DNA of 34,366 bases from Paenimyroides viscosum (lineage in GTDB: Bacteria > Bacteroidota > Bacteroidia > Flavobacteriales > Flavobacteriaceae), in the NCBI RefSeq assembly GCF_003858535.1, contig NZ_RQTJ01000006.1, forward strand, positions 1-34,366, given 5' to 3'. The notes below the pieces were generated by a model. The model was not told the origin of the DNA, searched no databases, and was given only the letters and a program-made list of their open reading frames with translations. Shown here one piece after another: positions 1 to 8,556 of this stretch; the first letter of the stretch is position 1; each line of letters starts with the position of its first letter. Made by a program: the position numbers and the translations under genes.

Positions 1-669
1 TTTACCGCGATCTACACAGGCATTTGCGCCAATTTCGACCTGATTGCCAATGACTACATCACCGATTTGCGGAATTTTTACCAAGCCTCGTTCGGCACAC
101 GGACGAAATCCAAAACCGTCGGCACCAATAGTCGCGTTTGGATGAATGATGCACTGATGACCAATTTTACTGCGTTCGCGTACTACGGTTCCCGACCAAA
201 TAGTGGTTTGTTTGCCTATAATACAATCGTCTAAAACGGTTACGTTTGGGTACATGATAGTTCCATCACCAATTTCGGTACGCGGTCCAACATAACACCC
301 CGCTCCTATTTTTACTCCGTTACCAATTTTAGCAGAATCGTCGATCACCGCCGTAGGGTGAATATCAACAGCAAATTCGGGCATTGGCGAAGCAAACAGT
401 TCCAAAATCTGACTCATAGCCAAATCGGCATCGGGTACTTGAATGAATGCTCGGTTTTCGCCCGGTTCAATAGAAATATCTTTATTTACAACCGCTACAC
501 TTGCTGCAGATGATTGCCATAGTTTTTCGTATTTTTTGTTTCCGATAAAAGATATATGGTTAATATGTGCTTTACTTAATTGTTCGGTACCAGTAACTTG
601 CTGATTGGTATTTCCTACAATTTTGCCGTTTAAAACAGTGTTTATTTCGTTAACCGAGTAAGATTTCAT
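1..669 (-). CDS. lpxD: UDP-3-O-acylglucosamine N-acyltransferase, 3' end outside window
   Basis: Reading leftwards from an ATG at 669, the sequence stays open for 223 codons to the window edge, so the gene is cut at its 3' end (the family is usually about 340 residues). The N-terminal part is the LpxD uridine-binding domain, followed by left-handed beta-helix hexapeptide repeats (IGNGVKIGAGCYVG, then IGDGTIMYPNVTV and similar). The LpxD-typical stretch GADGFGFRP and the run KIPQIGDVVIGNQVEIGAN are present. The enzyme transfers an R-3-hydroxyacyl chain from acyl carrier protein to UDP-3-acyl-glucosamine in lipid A synthesis, in the cytoplasm at the inner membrane. The active-site His region expected further downstream is not in view. 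Family assignment is firm; only the end is missing. Confidence 0.95.
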   Translation of the reverse strand, partial: MKSYSVNEINTVLNGKIVGNTNQQVTGTEQLSKAHINHISFIGNKKYEKLWQSSAASVAVVNKDISIEPGENRAFIQVPDADLAMSQILELFASPMPEFAVDIHPTAVIDDSAKIGNGVKIGAGCYVGPRTEIGDGTIMYPNVTVLDDCIIGKQTTIWSGTVVRERSKIGHQCIIHPNATIGADGFGFRPCAERGLVKIPQIGDVVIGNQVEIGANACVDRGK

Positions 670-784
670 TAAAATAGGTTATTAGATTTAGTAAACAAAT
701 AAAATACATTACGTTTTAAATTCCTAACTTTACTAGATCATATCAATTTAAAATTCATTATTTTAAAATTAAACCTATAAAGAA

Positions 785-1318
785 ATGAAAAACATTGTGG
801 TTTTATTAATTATTTTTCTTTGGCTGAGCTTTGGTTTACAGCAAAATGTTTTTGGTGGCACTGTTGATTTTACTAATAGTTTTAATATAAAACCGACTGA
901 TTTTCAGGATGAATATGCTGATTTTTATTTAGTAATTACAGCATCGGGTAAAGATTACAAAAAACTACATAAAACCATGGTTTCTGTTAATCAAAATTTT
1001 GCTATTCCTATTAATACTTTAGGACGCTATTATAACGAAAAATCACACAAAATTATTGTTAACGAAGATGATGAAGATGAAATTTACCGTGGGGAATATT
1101 ACCCACGCAGGTTTGAAGAATTGAGTTTAAGTATTGAAAACGCTTATTATTACAATGATAATTATATGGAGCCAAAACAATTTCCTACAACAATGATGGT
1201 GGTTGCAGGGATGTTTAATGAAAAAACAAAAGCAGATAGTTTACGCAATATTTTGCTAAAAAAAATACCTGATGCCTATATTATAAAAGCACGGATTTAC
1301 GTTGGTTGCATGCATTAA
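785..1318 (+). CDS. small exported protein of unknown function, possible SPOR-like C-terminus
   Basis: The 177-residue product starts with a hydrophobic signal-like segment (residues 1-24, ending near VFGG), so it is probably exported. The middle is rich in Tyr, Asp and Glu with an acidic run EDDEDE. The last 40 residues (MMVVAGMFNEKTKADSLRNI onward) have the spacing of a SPOR-like unit: a hydrophobic beta strand, G-x-F, then an amphipathic helix with Ala and Leu, then a strand. This is only a resemblance. It is divergent from lpxD across a 115-bp gap and followed by a strong terminator, so it is a single-gene unit. I do not recognise the family. Confidence 0.75.
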   Translation: MKNIVVLLIIFLWLSFGLQQNVFGGTVDFTNSFNIKPTDFQDEYADFYLVITASGKDYKKLHKTMVSVNQNFAIPINTLGRYYNEKSHKIIVNEDDEDEIYRGEYYPRRFEELSLSIENAYYYNDNYMEPKQFPTTMMVVAGMFNEKTKADSLRNILLKKIPDAYIIKARIYVGCMH

Positions 1319-1330
1319 ATGTTTACATGA

Positions 1331-1366
1331 AAAAACACAGATTGCTTTAAGGCAATCTGTGTTTTT
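1331..1366. terminator. bidirectional rho-independent terminator
   Basis: A perfect 15-bp inverted repeat (1331-1345 with 1352-1366) around a 6-nt loop, with A-runs on one side and T-runs on the other. It sits between the convergent 785-1318 gene and the efflux operon ending at 1385 and can serve both. Confidence 0.9.
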
Positions 1367-1384
1367 ATTAAATTAAACTTGCAT

Positions 1385-2650
1385 TTAATCTTTATCTTCA
1401 ATTATTACCTCATCACCGTTTGTTTGTGTATCAATTTCAGGTTTTATTTCTTCTATTTCAATGCCGTTTTCTATCTGTGCTGCATCGTTAATCACTATTT
1501 CTTTTAAAACCTTTTGCTTTTTTATATACAGGGCAATAAAGCTTAAAATAAATCCTACTAAGATAATAAGGCTTAAATTTTGAATGTACGGATAAGTTAA
1601 TTCAAGTGATCCGTTTTCAATAATTAAGATACGAAACGCTGGTAAAAAATGTGTTAATGGAATAACCTGTGCTATCATTTGAACCCACTCTGGTGTTTGA
1701 CTCAATGGCCATGTAAAGCCTGAAAGCATAAAACTTGGCGTAGCAATAACCATTAAAATTTCTGTTGCTTTTAGTTGATTTGGTATTAAAATACTTACCA
1801 GAATACCTATAAAACAAACTGCCAATATAAAAAAACCTGCAACTAAAGTTAAGGCACCCAAGTTTTCGTAAAACGGAATATTGAACCACCACGTAAAGCC
1901 CCAATACATAAGCCACACAACAAAACTCATTAACAAATACGGAATTATTTTAACCATCATTAAAGAGAAAGTTGACCGTGTTTGCTTAACCAAATTTTTA
2001 AAAGTTCCGTTTTCAAATTCTGATGCAAATGATAACGCCAGCCCTAACAACAAAACTTGCTGTAAAACCGTAGCTAAAACTCCTGGCCATAAAAAATACA
2101 TATAATTGGTACTTCGGTTATTTTTTTTAATAAAGGTAGTTTTAAAAGGTTCGTATTGGTTCATTAATAAACTTTCTGGTGTACCTTGTTTTCGCAATGT
2201 TTCTAACTGTGTACCAACTTTCATTGTACCTAAAACCAACTGTATAGAACTTGATGCGTAATTTGCCGTTAGTATGTTTGCCGTGTTTACTATGGTTGTT
2301 ATTTCCGGATACCGTTTTGTGAGCACCTCTTTTTCAAAACCTTTAGGAATCATCACTATACAGGCAGCTTCTTTTTCAATCATTAAGTCATTGATATTAT
2401 GCGTATCAAACTGTAACGAAACTATATGCAATACTTCATTATCCTGCATCATTTCAATAACCTTGGCACTCATGGTGCTTCTATCTTCGTCAACTACAAT
2501 AATTGGTAAATCGGTTACCTTTCCCTTACTGTAAATATATCCTATTAAAATTCCGTAAAGCAAAGGTGCTCCAAAGAACAAAATCTTTAGTACTTTATTA
2601 CTCCAGAATAACCGGAATTCTCTTTTAAGTAAATTCAAAAAAGATTTCAT
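1385..2650 (-). CDS. ABC-2 type transporter permease (YhhJ/YbhR-like)
   Basis: 421 residues with one N-terminal membrane helix (about 23-40), a periplasmic domain (about 45-185, starting with the family-typical PIIVVDEDRSTMS), and a C-terminal block of about five membrane helices (about 187-375). It ends in a charged cytoplasmic tail rich in Glu and Ile. This matches the ABC-2 permease fold used with HlyD adaptors in drug or lipid export. It is the last gene of the marR-tolC-hlyD-permease operon, 3 nt after the adaptor. No ATP-binding protein or second permease is encoded next to it, although many related operons carry two permeases. The ATPase, if needed, must come from elsewhere. The substrate is unknown. 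Confidence 0.88.
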   Translation of the reverse strand: MKSFLNLLKREFRLFWSNKVLKILFFGAPLLYGILIGYIYSKGKVTDLPIIVVDEDRSTMSAKVIEMMQDNEVLHIVSLQFDTHNINDLMIEKEAACIVMIPKGFEKEVLTKRYPEITTIVNTANILTANYASSSIQLVLGTMKVGTQLETLRKQGTPESLLMNQYEPFKTTFIKKNNRSTNYMYFLWPGVLATVLQQVLLLGLALSFASEFENGTFKNLVKQTRSTFSLMMVKIIPYLLMSFVVWLMYWGFTWWFNIPFYENLGALTLVAGFFILAVCFIGILVSILIPNQLKATEILMVIATPSFMLSGFTWPLSQTPEWVQMIAQVIPLTHFLPAFRILIIENGSLELTYPYIQNLSLIILVGFILSFIALYIKKQKVLKEIVINDAAQIENGIEIEEIKPEIDTQTNGDEVIIEDKD

Positions 2651-2653
2651 ACG

Positions 2654-3610
2654 CTATCGTTTTAAAGTTACTGTTGACTTTGTAAGAATATCCTGCGCTT
2701 CGGTACTGTTTGAAGGCTTTATAACCAACTCGTACAATGGCTCCTGCATATCGTAATCCGGGTAAGCAGTTGAGATATTTGCATACGCACCTATTTGTTT
2801 GATATTTTGTACCACACCAGCAATAGCCGCTTTTTTATAAGGAACCTCAACTGTTACCGTTTTGCCTTTTTCGTAATTTTTTACTTCGCTTTCCGGAATA
2901 GTGAAACGAAAATAAGTTGTTGTTTGCAGTGAGCCTTTAAACAAAGTATACCCCGGCAAAGCCAATTCGCCCAACTTTAAGGTAATTGTTTCTATCTGCA
3001 TATCTTGTGGTGCAAGAATATAGCGTTCTTTTTCGGCTACTTTTACTTCTTGTAGCGCACCTAACGCTCTATCTTGCTGACCTAATGCCATTGTTTGTTG
3101 CTCTAAACGAACACCGTTCTTAACATCGGCTATTTCGGCATCAACGGCAATTAGCTGTGCTTGTGCACCCTGGTATTTCGCAAAAACCTCATCGTATTGC
3201 TGTTGCGGTATTAAAGAATCTTTTACCATAGCATCTAAACGCTGTAACGATTTACGTGCAAATTGATACTGTTCGTTCAACGCCGTTTTTTTGGCATTTA
3301 ATTGTTTTAACTGGTTAGCGGTAGCACCGTGAACACTCATATCATACTGCGCTTCGGCAGATTTCACGGCTCCTTGTGCCTGCGTTTTTTTTGCTTCAAC
3401 TTCAGGAATGTCTAAAATAGCTAACGTATCGCCTTTCTTAACAAAATCGCCTTCGTGAACCAAAATTTGATCTATTCTTCCGGCTATTTTTCCAACAACA
3501 GCAATTTCATCACGTTCTACTTTTCCTTGAATCACTTTTGCTACTTCCGATTTGTTGTTACAAGCAACTATGCTTAATGTAATTGCTACTAATGAGATTA
3601 TTTTTTTCAT
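2654..3610 (-). CDS. HlyD/EmrA-family membrane fusion protein, lipoprotein
   Basis: 318 residues. The N-terminus is a lipoprotein signal with lipobox IVAC (Cys17), so the protein is anchored in the periplasm. It then shows the biotinyl-lipoyl-like half (GRIDQILVHEGDFVKKGDTL), a long coiled-coil hairpin (about 75-185, rich in Ala, Gln and Lys), and the second lipoyl half and beta-barrel (LGELALPGYTLFKG; FTIPESEVKNYEKG). It should bridge the inner-membrane permease at 1385-2650 and the TolC protein at 3615-4991. It lies 4 nt after tolC and 3 nt before the permease gene, so the genes are co-transcribed and probably translationally coupled. Confidence 0.92.
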   Translation of the reverse strand: MKKIISLVAITLSIVACNNKSEVAKVIQGKVERDEIAVVGKIAGRIDQILVHEGDFVKKGDTLAILDIPEVEAKKTQAQGAVKSAEAQYDMSVHGATANQLKQLNAKKTALNEQYQFARKSLQRLDAMVKDSLIPQQQYDEVFAKYQGAQAQLIAVDAEIADVKNGVRLEQQTMALGQQDRALGALQEVKVAEKERYILAPQDMQIETITLKLGELALPGYTLFKGSLQTTTYFRFTIPESEVKNYEKGKTVTVEVPYKKAAIAGVVQNIKQIGAYANISTAYPDYDMQEPLYELVIKPSNSTEAQDILTKSTVTLKR

Positions 3611-3614
3611 ATGA

Positions 3615-4991
3615 TTAGTGTATTGTGATAAACGATGTTAAACTTCCTGATGACTGATAGGTTTCTATTGCTGCCTGACGTTGCTTTATAATAGTTTCTA
3701 TTTTATTTAACGATTCTTTATAAATATCGTTTTCTGCAGTTAAGCGTTCTGTAACACTTATTAAGCCTGCTTTATATTGCTTTTCTGCCATTTCGTTGTT
3801 GTTCTGCGCAATTATTTCGCGTTGTTTGGCAATGCTTATTTGCTGCAACATGGCATGGTACTCTATTTTATTTTTCTTTAATTGCAGCGCAAGTTTCTCT
3901 TTGGCATCACTTAACTTGTTTTCTATTTGCAAGGCATTCAATTCAGCTTCTTCAATTTTATGCTTGCGTTCAAACCCACTAAAAAGCTCCCATTTTAAGG
4001 CTAAACCTACCATCCAGGTTGGATTCAATGTTAAATTATTCACTTTTAAATTTGCAGTTTGATTTATTGTTTTGATAGGTATTTCTGTTTCGGCATTAAA
4101 AATCGATGTGTAACTGTATCCGCCAAAAGCACCTAAAGTTGGTAACAAACTACCTTTTTCTTTTTTAACAGCGAAATTTGATGCTTTTTGAAACGATTCT
4201 AATGCTTTAATTTCATTTTTATTTTCAGATGATAATTCTTCAAAAATAACAATAGGTTCTACCAAATGATTCATTTCAAGAATAATTTCAGTTGCAACAC
4301 CCGTAGCCTGATTTATTTTTAAAGCCAATAGTTCTTGTTTGTGTTGCACATCGGTTTTCTTTGATTCCAATTCTAGGCTGGCTAGTTTTATTTTATCGCG
4401 ATCATACGGAATTGCCAAACCTAACGCAATGGCTTTTTCTACGCGTTCCGTTTCTTTTTTAAGACGTTTTTCGCTATCATCAATCAACTTTTCAGCTACT
4501 TTAAGCATTTGTAACTGATCAAAACTTAAAATGATATCTTTTACAACAGCATCGTTTTGTAGATCCATCATAAAACCAGTTCCTTCGTTTTTATATGCCA
4601 ATGCTTTTGCACCATTATAAATTTGTCCGCCACTGAATAAAACGGCTTTTGCAGTAACGCCTCCATGAAATGCCTGCCCTTTTGTTGAAAAATTTGTAGC
4701 ACCATTAAATAGCGGATATCCCGTAATAGGCAACGTAAGCGTTGGTAAATCTAATGACGCTTCACTGTTTAAATATCCATACAAAGCGGTAGCTTCAATT
4801 TTCGGAATATATTTACTTAAAACACTTTTACGCTCAAGTTCTAACTTCTGTTTTTCAATTGTTTGGTTAACCAAAGTAACATCTTTTTTTAAAGCAGCGT
4901 CTAATGCTTGCTTTACGTCGTTACCAACTTGAATTTGACCAAAAGTTGACCCATAAACTAAACTAATAATTATAAAACCTAACTTTTTCAT
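3615..4991 (-). CDS. TolC-family outer membrane efflux protein
   Basis: 458 residues with a signal peptide (residues 1-19, cleavage near FGQ). The body is the duplicated TolC arrangement: long amphipathic helices separated by beta segments predicted to form the outer-membrane barrel. The second half carries typical TolC wording (WELFSGFERKHKIEEAEL; EMAEKQYKAGLISVTERLTA). The start overlaps the marR stop codon by 4 nt (ATGA), which argues for translational coupling to the regulator. It forms the outer-membrane exit duct for the HlyD-permease pair downstream. Confidence 0.92.
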   Translation of the reverse strand: MKKLGFIIISLVYGSTFGQIQVGNDVKQALDAALKKDVTLVNQTIEKQKLELERKSVLSKYIPKIEATALYGYLNSEASLDLPTLTLPITGYPLFNGATNFSTKGQAFHGGVTAKAVLFSGGQIYNGAKALAYKNEGTGFMMDLQNDAVVKDIILSFDQLQMLKVAEKLIDDSEKRLKKETERVEKAIALGLAIPYDRDKIKLASLELESKKTDVQHKQELLALKINQATGVATEIILEMNHLVEPIVIFEELSSENKNEIKALESFQKASNFAVKKEKGSLLPTLGAFGGYSYTSIFNAETEIPIKTINQTANLKVNNLTLNPTWMVGLALKWELFSGFERKHKIEEAELNALQIENKLSDAKEKLALQLKKNKIEYHAMLQQISIAKQREIIAQNNNEMAEKQYKAGLISVTERLTAENDIYKESLNKIETIIKQRQAAIETYQSSGSLTSFITIH

Positions 4992-5443
4992 TTTTCGTAT
5001 CTTTTAATGTTGTCATAAATCAATTGGAAAGCATCGCGAATAATCAGCGTTTGTTCTTGTGTTAAACCTTCTGTAGATTGATCAATAGTTTCATCTACAA
5101 CATTCATAACACTTTGCTCGATATTTTTTCCTTTTTCGGTAAGATAAATTAAGTTGGTACGGCGATCGGTTTCATGCGGTTCTCTTTTTACAAAACCTTC
5201 TTTAACCAAATTATCTATTAAACGTGTAATGCTTGGTTTATCGCGATTTGTAGCATCGGCAATTTTTTGCTGCGAACAGCCGTCTTCTTTCCATAAAATT
5301 GCCAAAACCGACCATTGTTCTCGGGTCAAACCTACTTCACTAGCCTTAAATTTTTGTAATAAAAATCTGTTCAATAACATAGGAACACGTCCCGCTAATA
5401 AATCATATTTATTTTCACTTGTCAACACATCTGCTGTTTTCAT
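4988..5443 (-). CDS. MarR-family transcriptional regulator
   Basis: 151 residues, the normal MarR length. The winged helix-turn-helix is clear: GLTREQWSVLAILWKEDG, SQQKIADATNRDKPSITRLI as recognition region, and the wing VKREPHETDRRTNLIYLTEK with the conserved D-R-R. As the first gene of the efflux operon it probably represses its own promoter until a ligand, perhaps a pump substrate, binds. Two similar palindromes placed over the promoter (5448-5500) support autoregulation. The ATG at 5443 fits the family N-terminus. Confidence 0.93.
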   Translation of the reverse strand: MKTADVLTSENKYDLLAGRVPMLLNRFLLQKFKASEVGLTREQWSVLAILWKEDGCSQQKIADATNRDKPSITRLIDNLVKEGFVKREPHETDRRTNLIYLTEKGKNIEQSVMNVVDETIDQSTEGLTQEQTLIIRDAFQLIYDNIKRYEK

Positions 5444-5447
5444 AATA

Positions 5448-5500
5448 TAGTTGCTTAAACAACTACAAAGTTACAAAAACAATAGTTAACCAAACAACTA
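5448..5500 (-). promoter_or_regulatory. marR operon promoter with two candidate MarR operators
   Basis: On the minus strand the -7 element TAACTTTG (5473-5466) and a -33 TTTG (5494-5491) are about 17 nt apart. Two related 18-bp palindromes, TAGTTGCTTAAACAACTA (5448-5465) and TAGTTAACCAAACAACTA (5483-5500), flank the -7 box and cover the -33 box, 14 of 18 positions identical. The placement suits repression by the MarR product encoded just downstream. Confidence 0.7.
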
Positions 5501-5620
5501 AAATTCATTAAAATTTTATTAAGCCCTGAAAATTCGGTTTTAACAATAATAATAACTGATTAATACACAAACAATATAAAATACTAATCTGCGTTAAAGA
5601 AAATAGATAAACATAAAAAC

Positions 5621-7843
5621 ATGCTGAAAACACTTTTAAAACTTATGCTGTGCAGTATAGCTTTGCCTGCTTGCGCACAAAAAAGCAATACTAAAGAACC
5701 TTTGAATTTAAATTTAGAAAACTTTACGAAAGATTTCCCAACAGGTTGGCAAGAATTCGGGCAAGGCAGCTATTCTGTTAAAGCAGATTCGCTTATTAAA
5801 CAAAGCGGTAACTATTCTGCATCTCTTGAAAACATAAGTGAATCCGGATTTAAAGCATTGGCAATTAATCTTCCTAAGAACTATGACGGTAAATTAATAC
5901 AGTTATCGGGCTATATAAAAACCGAAAATGTAAAAGATGGTTTTGCCGGATTATGGATGCGTATTGATCCGGAAATAGCTTTTGATAATATGTCTGAACG
6001 TGGAATTACCGGAACTACCGACTGGCAGAAGTATGAGGTTACATTGAATTTAGATCCTAAGAAAACCGATAAGATTGTTCTTGGCGGATTACTGGTTGGA
6101 ACCGGTAAAATGTGGCTTGACAATTTAAGTGTATCAATTGACGGCAAAGAGTTGGACAATCCCCTTTTAAAAACATATACGCGAGAGTTGGTGCCTGCCG
6201 AAAAAGATAAAGCATTTGATAACGGTTCACAAATTTCTTTGGCTAATTTAAACGAAACACAGCTTACTAATTTAGAGTTTATGGGCTATGTATGGGGCTT
6301 TTTAAAATACTATCATCCCGAAATTGCTAAAGGAAATTTTAATTGGGATTATGAATTATTCCGAATACTTCCTGCTTACTTAAAAGTTAAAAACAATGCA
6401 GAACGCGATCAGTTGCTGATTGATTGGATTGATAAACTAGGTACTGTTCCGGTTTGTAAATCTTGTAAAGTTGATACCCAACAAATCTATATTAAACCAA
6501 ATCACTCATGGGTTGAAAAATTCAATGTTCAAAAAGCATTAAAAGATAAAATCGATTACATCTTCAATAACCGCAATCAAGACAAGAATTTTTATATTGA
6601 TTTAGCTCCCGGTGTTCAAAATCCGATCTTCGAAAACGAAAACGATTATAAAAACATGACCTATCCCGATGACGGTTTCAGGCTGTTGTCACTGTATCGT
6701 TATTGGAATATGGTCAACTATTTCTTTCCGAATAAATACATAACCGATAAAAAATGGAATGATGTTTTAAAAGAACATCTTCCTAAATTCATCAATGCTA
6801 AAAATGAATTGGATTACGAATTTGCAGCTTTGCAGTTAATTGGCGAAGTAAATGATACGCACGCAAATCTTTGGGGAGGTGGTGATAAAATAATGGAAAA
6901 ACGAGGCTCGAACTATCCGCCATTTAAGGTAAAATTTATCGAAAACAAATTGGTTGTTGCAGATTATTACAATCCGGAACATCAATCCAAAGCACATGTT
7001 AAAGTAGGCGATGTTATAACACATATAAACAACATTGCGGTTGAGGATATCATAAAAAAAGAAACGATAAATTATCCGGCATCAAACAATGCTGCACGTT
7101 TGCGTGATATTGCCGAAAATATGCTGCGTTCACCTAACAATGAAATTGCAATAAAATATATAAGCGATAATGGTTCAAAAGATATTGAAATTCCTTTATT
7201 CGATAGAAAAGATTTGAATTATTACTATTGGTACAAGGTGAATGAAAACGAAAAAGCGTACAAAATTTTAAACAATGATGTAGGATACATTACACTTGCT
7301 AACATTAAAAGTGAGGATATTGCTGAAATAAAAAGAATGTTTAAAAACACGAAGGCAATTATAATTGATATTCGAAATTATCCATCGCATTTTGTTCCGT
7401 TTGAATTAGGATCGTACTTTATGGAAAAACCAACACCGTTTGTAACATTTACCAAAGGTGCTGTTAACACACCCGGAGCATTTTATTTTATGGAAGGTCC
7501 TAAAATTGAACCAGACGGAAACAACTACAAAGGAAAACTGGCGGTTTTAGTGAACGAAACCTCACAAAGTCAGGCTGAATATACCGCAATGGCATTTAAA
7601 GCTACACCTAATTGTGTAATTATTGGAAGTACAACAGCAGGTGCCGATGGAAATGTATCAAGAATTACTTTACCTGGCGGTTTATCTACAATGATTTCGG
7701 GAATAGGCATTTATTATCCAAATAAAGTCAACACCCAAAGAGTAGGGATTGTTCCTGATGTTGTTGCTAACCCTACAATTGAAGGAGTAAAAAACGGTAA
7801 AGACGAAGTTTTAGACAAAGCCCTTGAAATACTGAACAAGTAA
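5621..7843 (+). CDS. exported S41-family (C-terminal processing/tricorn-like) serine peptidase with N-terminal beta-sandwich
   Basis: 740 residues. The N-terminal signal ends in LPAC, so it is probably a lipoprotein, although Pro at -2 of the lipobox is unusual. Residues about 30-180 look like a carbohydrate-binding-module-type jelly roll (GNYSASLENIS; WQKYEVTLNLD; MWLDNLSVSIDG). A helical region with the family-typical RYWNMVNYFFPNKY (361-373) follows, then a PDZ-like segment (about 430-520, HVKVGDVITHINNIAV). The S41 core follows (about 545-735), with probable nucleophile Ser650 and nearby Glu653 in SQAE, and the later GSTTAGADG. It is a single-gene unit with its own terminator, divergent from the marR operon. 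The substrate is unknown. Confidence 0.88.
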   Translation: MLKTLLKLMLCSIALPACAQKSNTKEPLNLNLENFTKDFPTGWQEFGQGSYSVKADSLIKQSGNYSASLENISESGFKALAINLPKNYDGKLIQLSGYIKTENVKDGFAGLWMRIDPEIAFDNMSERGITGTTDWQKYEVTLNLDPKKTDKIVLGGLLVGTGKMWLDNLSVSIDGKELDNPLLKTYTRELVPAEKDKAFDNGSQISLANLNETQLTNLEFMGYVWGFLKYYHPEIAKGNFNWDYELFRILPAYLKVKNNAERDQLLIDWIDKLGTVPVCKSCKVDTQQIYIKPNHSWVEKFNVQKALKDKIDYIFNNRNQDKNFYIDLAPGVQNPIFENENDYKNMTYPDDGFRLLSLYRYWNMVNYFFPNKYITDKKWNDVLKEHLPKFINAKNELDYEFAALQLIGEVNDTHANLWGGGDKIMEKRGSNYPPFKVKFIENKLVVADYYNPEHQSKAHVKVGDVITHINNIAVEDIIKKETINYPASNNAARLRDIAENMLRSPNNEIAIKYISDNGSKDIEIPLFDRKDLNYYYWYKVNENEKAYKILNNDVGYITLANIKSEDIAEIKRMFKNTKAIIIDIRNYPSHFVPFELGSYFMEKPTPFVTFTKGAVNTPGAFYFMEGPKIEPDGNNYKGKLAVLVNETSQSQAEYTAMAFKATPNCVIIGSTTAGADGNVSRITLPGGLSTMISGIGIYYPNKVNTQRVGIVPDVVANPTIEGVKNGKDEVLDKALEILNK

Positions 7844-7857
7844 GATTATTTAAGGAC

Positions 7858-7899
7858 AAAAAAATGCCTGTAAACTATAGCGTATACAGGCATTTTTTT
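7858..7899. terminator. rho-independent terminator, usable on both strands
   Basis: A 15-bp inverted repeat (7858-7872 with 7885-7899) with A- and T-rich arms around ATGCCTGTA / TACAGGCAT lies between the convergent peptidase and Crp/Fnr genes. Confidence 0.88.
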
Positions 7900-7911
7900 A
7901 TAACTGTGAAA

Positions 7912-8514
7912 TTAAAACATTTTCTCCAGATAAATCTTTCCTTCAATGATCTTTAGATAGCCTTGTTTTTCCAGATGTTTTATGGTTCGTATTACGGTTT
8001 CAACCCGTAAGCCGGTTAAATCTGCTAATTGTTGTCGAGATAATTCCACCAAGAAAAAATCGGTTTTTGTTCCGGATTGCTCTTTAAGGTAATGCAGTAA
8101 CTTCAACAGACGCTTTTCAGGATTTTGCGATGACAATTCGGGTGCCATAATGGCTTTATAATACAGACGGCGAGCTAAACTTCGGTTTAATTCTATAGAA
8201 ACTTCGGGGTGTTTATACAGCATTTCATCGAATAACGATTTTTTAATCTGCACCACTACACCAGCCGAAATAGCAATGGCGTTAGCCGGATAAGGTTCAT
8301 TTATAAAAAGCGGTGGTTCGCCAAAGCTGCGCCCTGCCGTAAAAATTTCCTGAATAAATTCTTTACCGTCCTCGCTGTAATTGTTCATCTTCACCTTGCC
8401 TTCAACCACCTGATAATAATACGATGGAAAATGTCCTGCCTTAAAAATCAGTTCATTTTTAACCACATTACGCAAGGTTCCGCCACAGCTTAATATCAAA
8501 TCGACTTTAATCAT
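7912..8514 (-). CDS. Crp/Fnr-family transcriptional regulator
   Basis: 200 residues. The N-terminal half is a cyclic-nucleotide-binding-type beta-barrel (FKAGHFPSYYYQVVEGKVKM; FTAGRSFGEPPLFINEPYPA). It is followed by the dimerisation helix and a C-terminal winged helix (about 155-195) with recognition region LSRQQLADLTGLRVETVIRT. No N-terminal cysteine cluster is present, so it is not an iron-sulfur FNR sensor. It sits next to a channel gene and a flavohaemoglobin gene whose promoter carries a Crp/Fnr-type palindrome. I therefore infer a role in the response to nitric oxide or low oxygen, like Dnr or NnrR; this is not proven by sequence. A -7 box (8533-8540) lies just upstream. Confidence 0.9.
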   Translation of the reverse strand: MIKVDLILSCGGTLRNVVKNELIFKAGHFPSYYYQVVEGKVKMNNYSEDGKEFIQEIFTAGRSFGEPPLFINEPYPANAIAISAGVVVQIKKSLFDEMLYKHPEVSIELNRSLARRLYYKAIMAPELSSQNPEKRLLKLLHYLKEQSGTKTDFFLVELSRQQLADLTGLRVETVIRTIKHLEKQGYLKIIEGKIYLEKMF

Positions 8515-8532
8515 TGTATTTTAAATGAACTA

Positions 8533-8540
8533 CAAAGATA
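8533..8540 (-). promoter_or_regulatory. -7 promoter element of the Crp/Fnr regulator gene
   Basis: TATCTTTG on the minus strand matches the Bacteroidota consensus TAnnTTTG, 18 nt before the start codon at 8514. It suggests the regulator has its own promoter although it follows the channel gene. Confidence 0.55.
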
Positions 8541-8556
8541 GGCAGTTATTGTAAAT

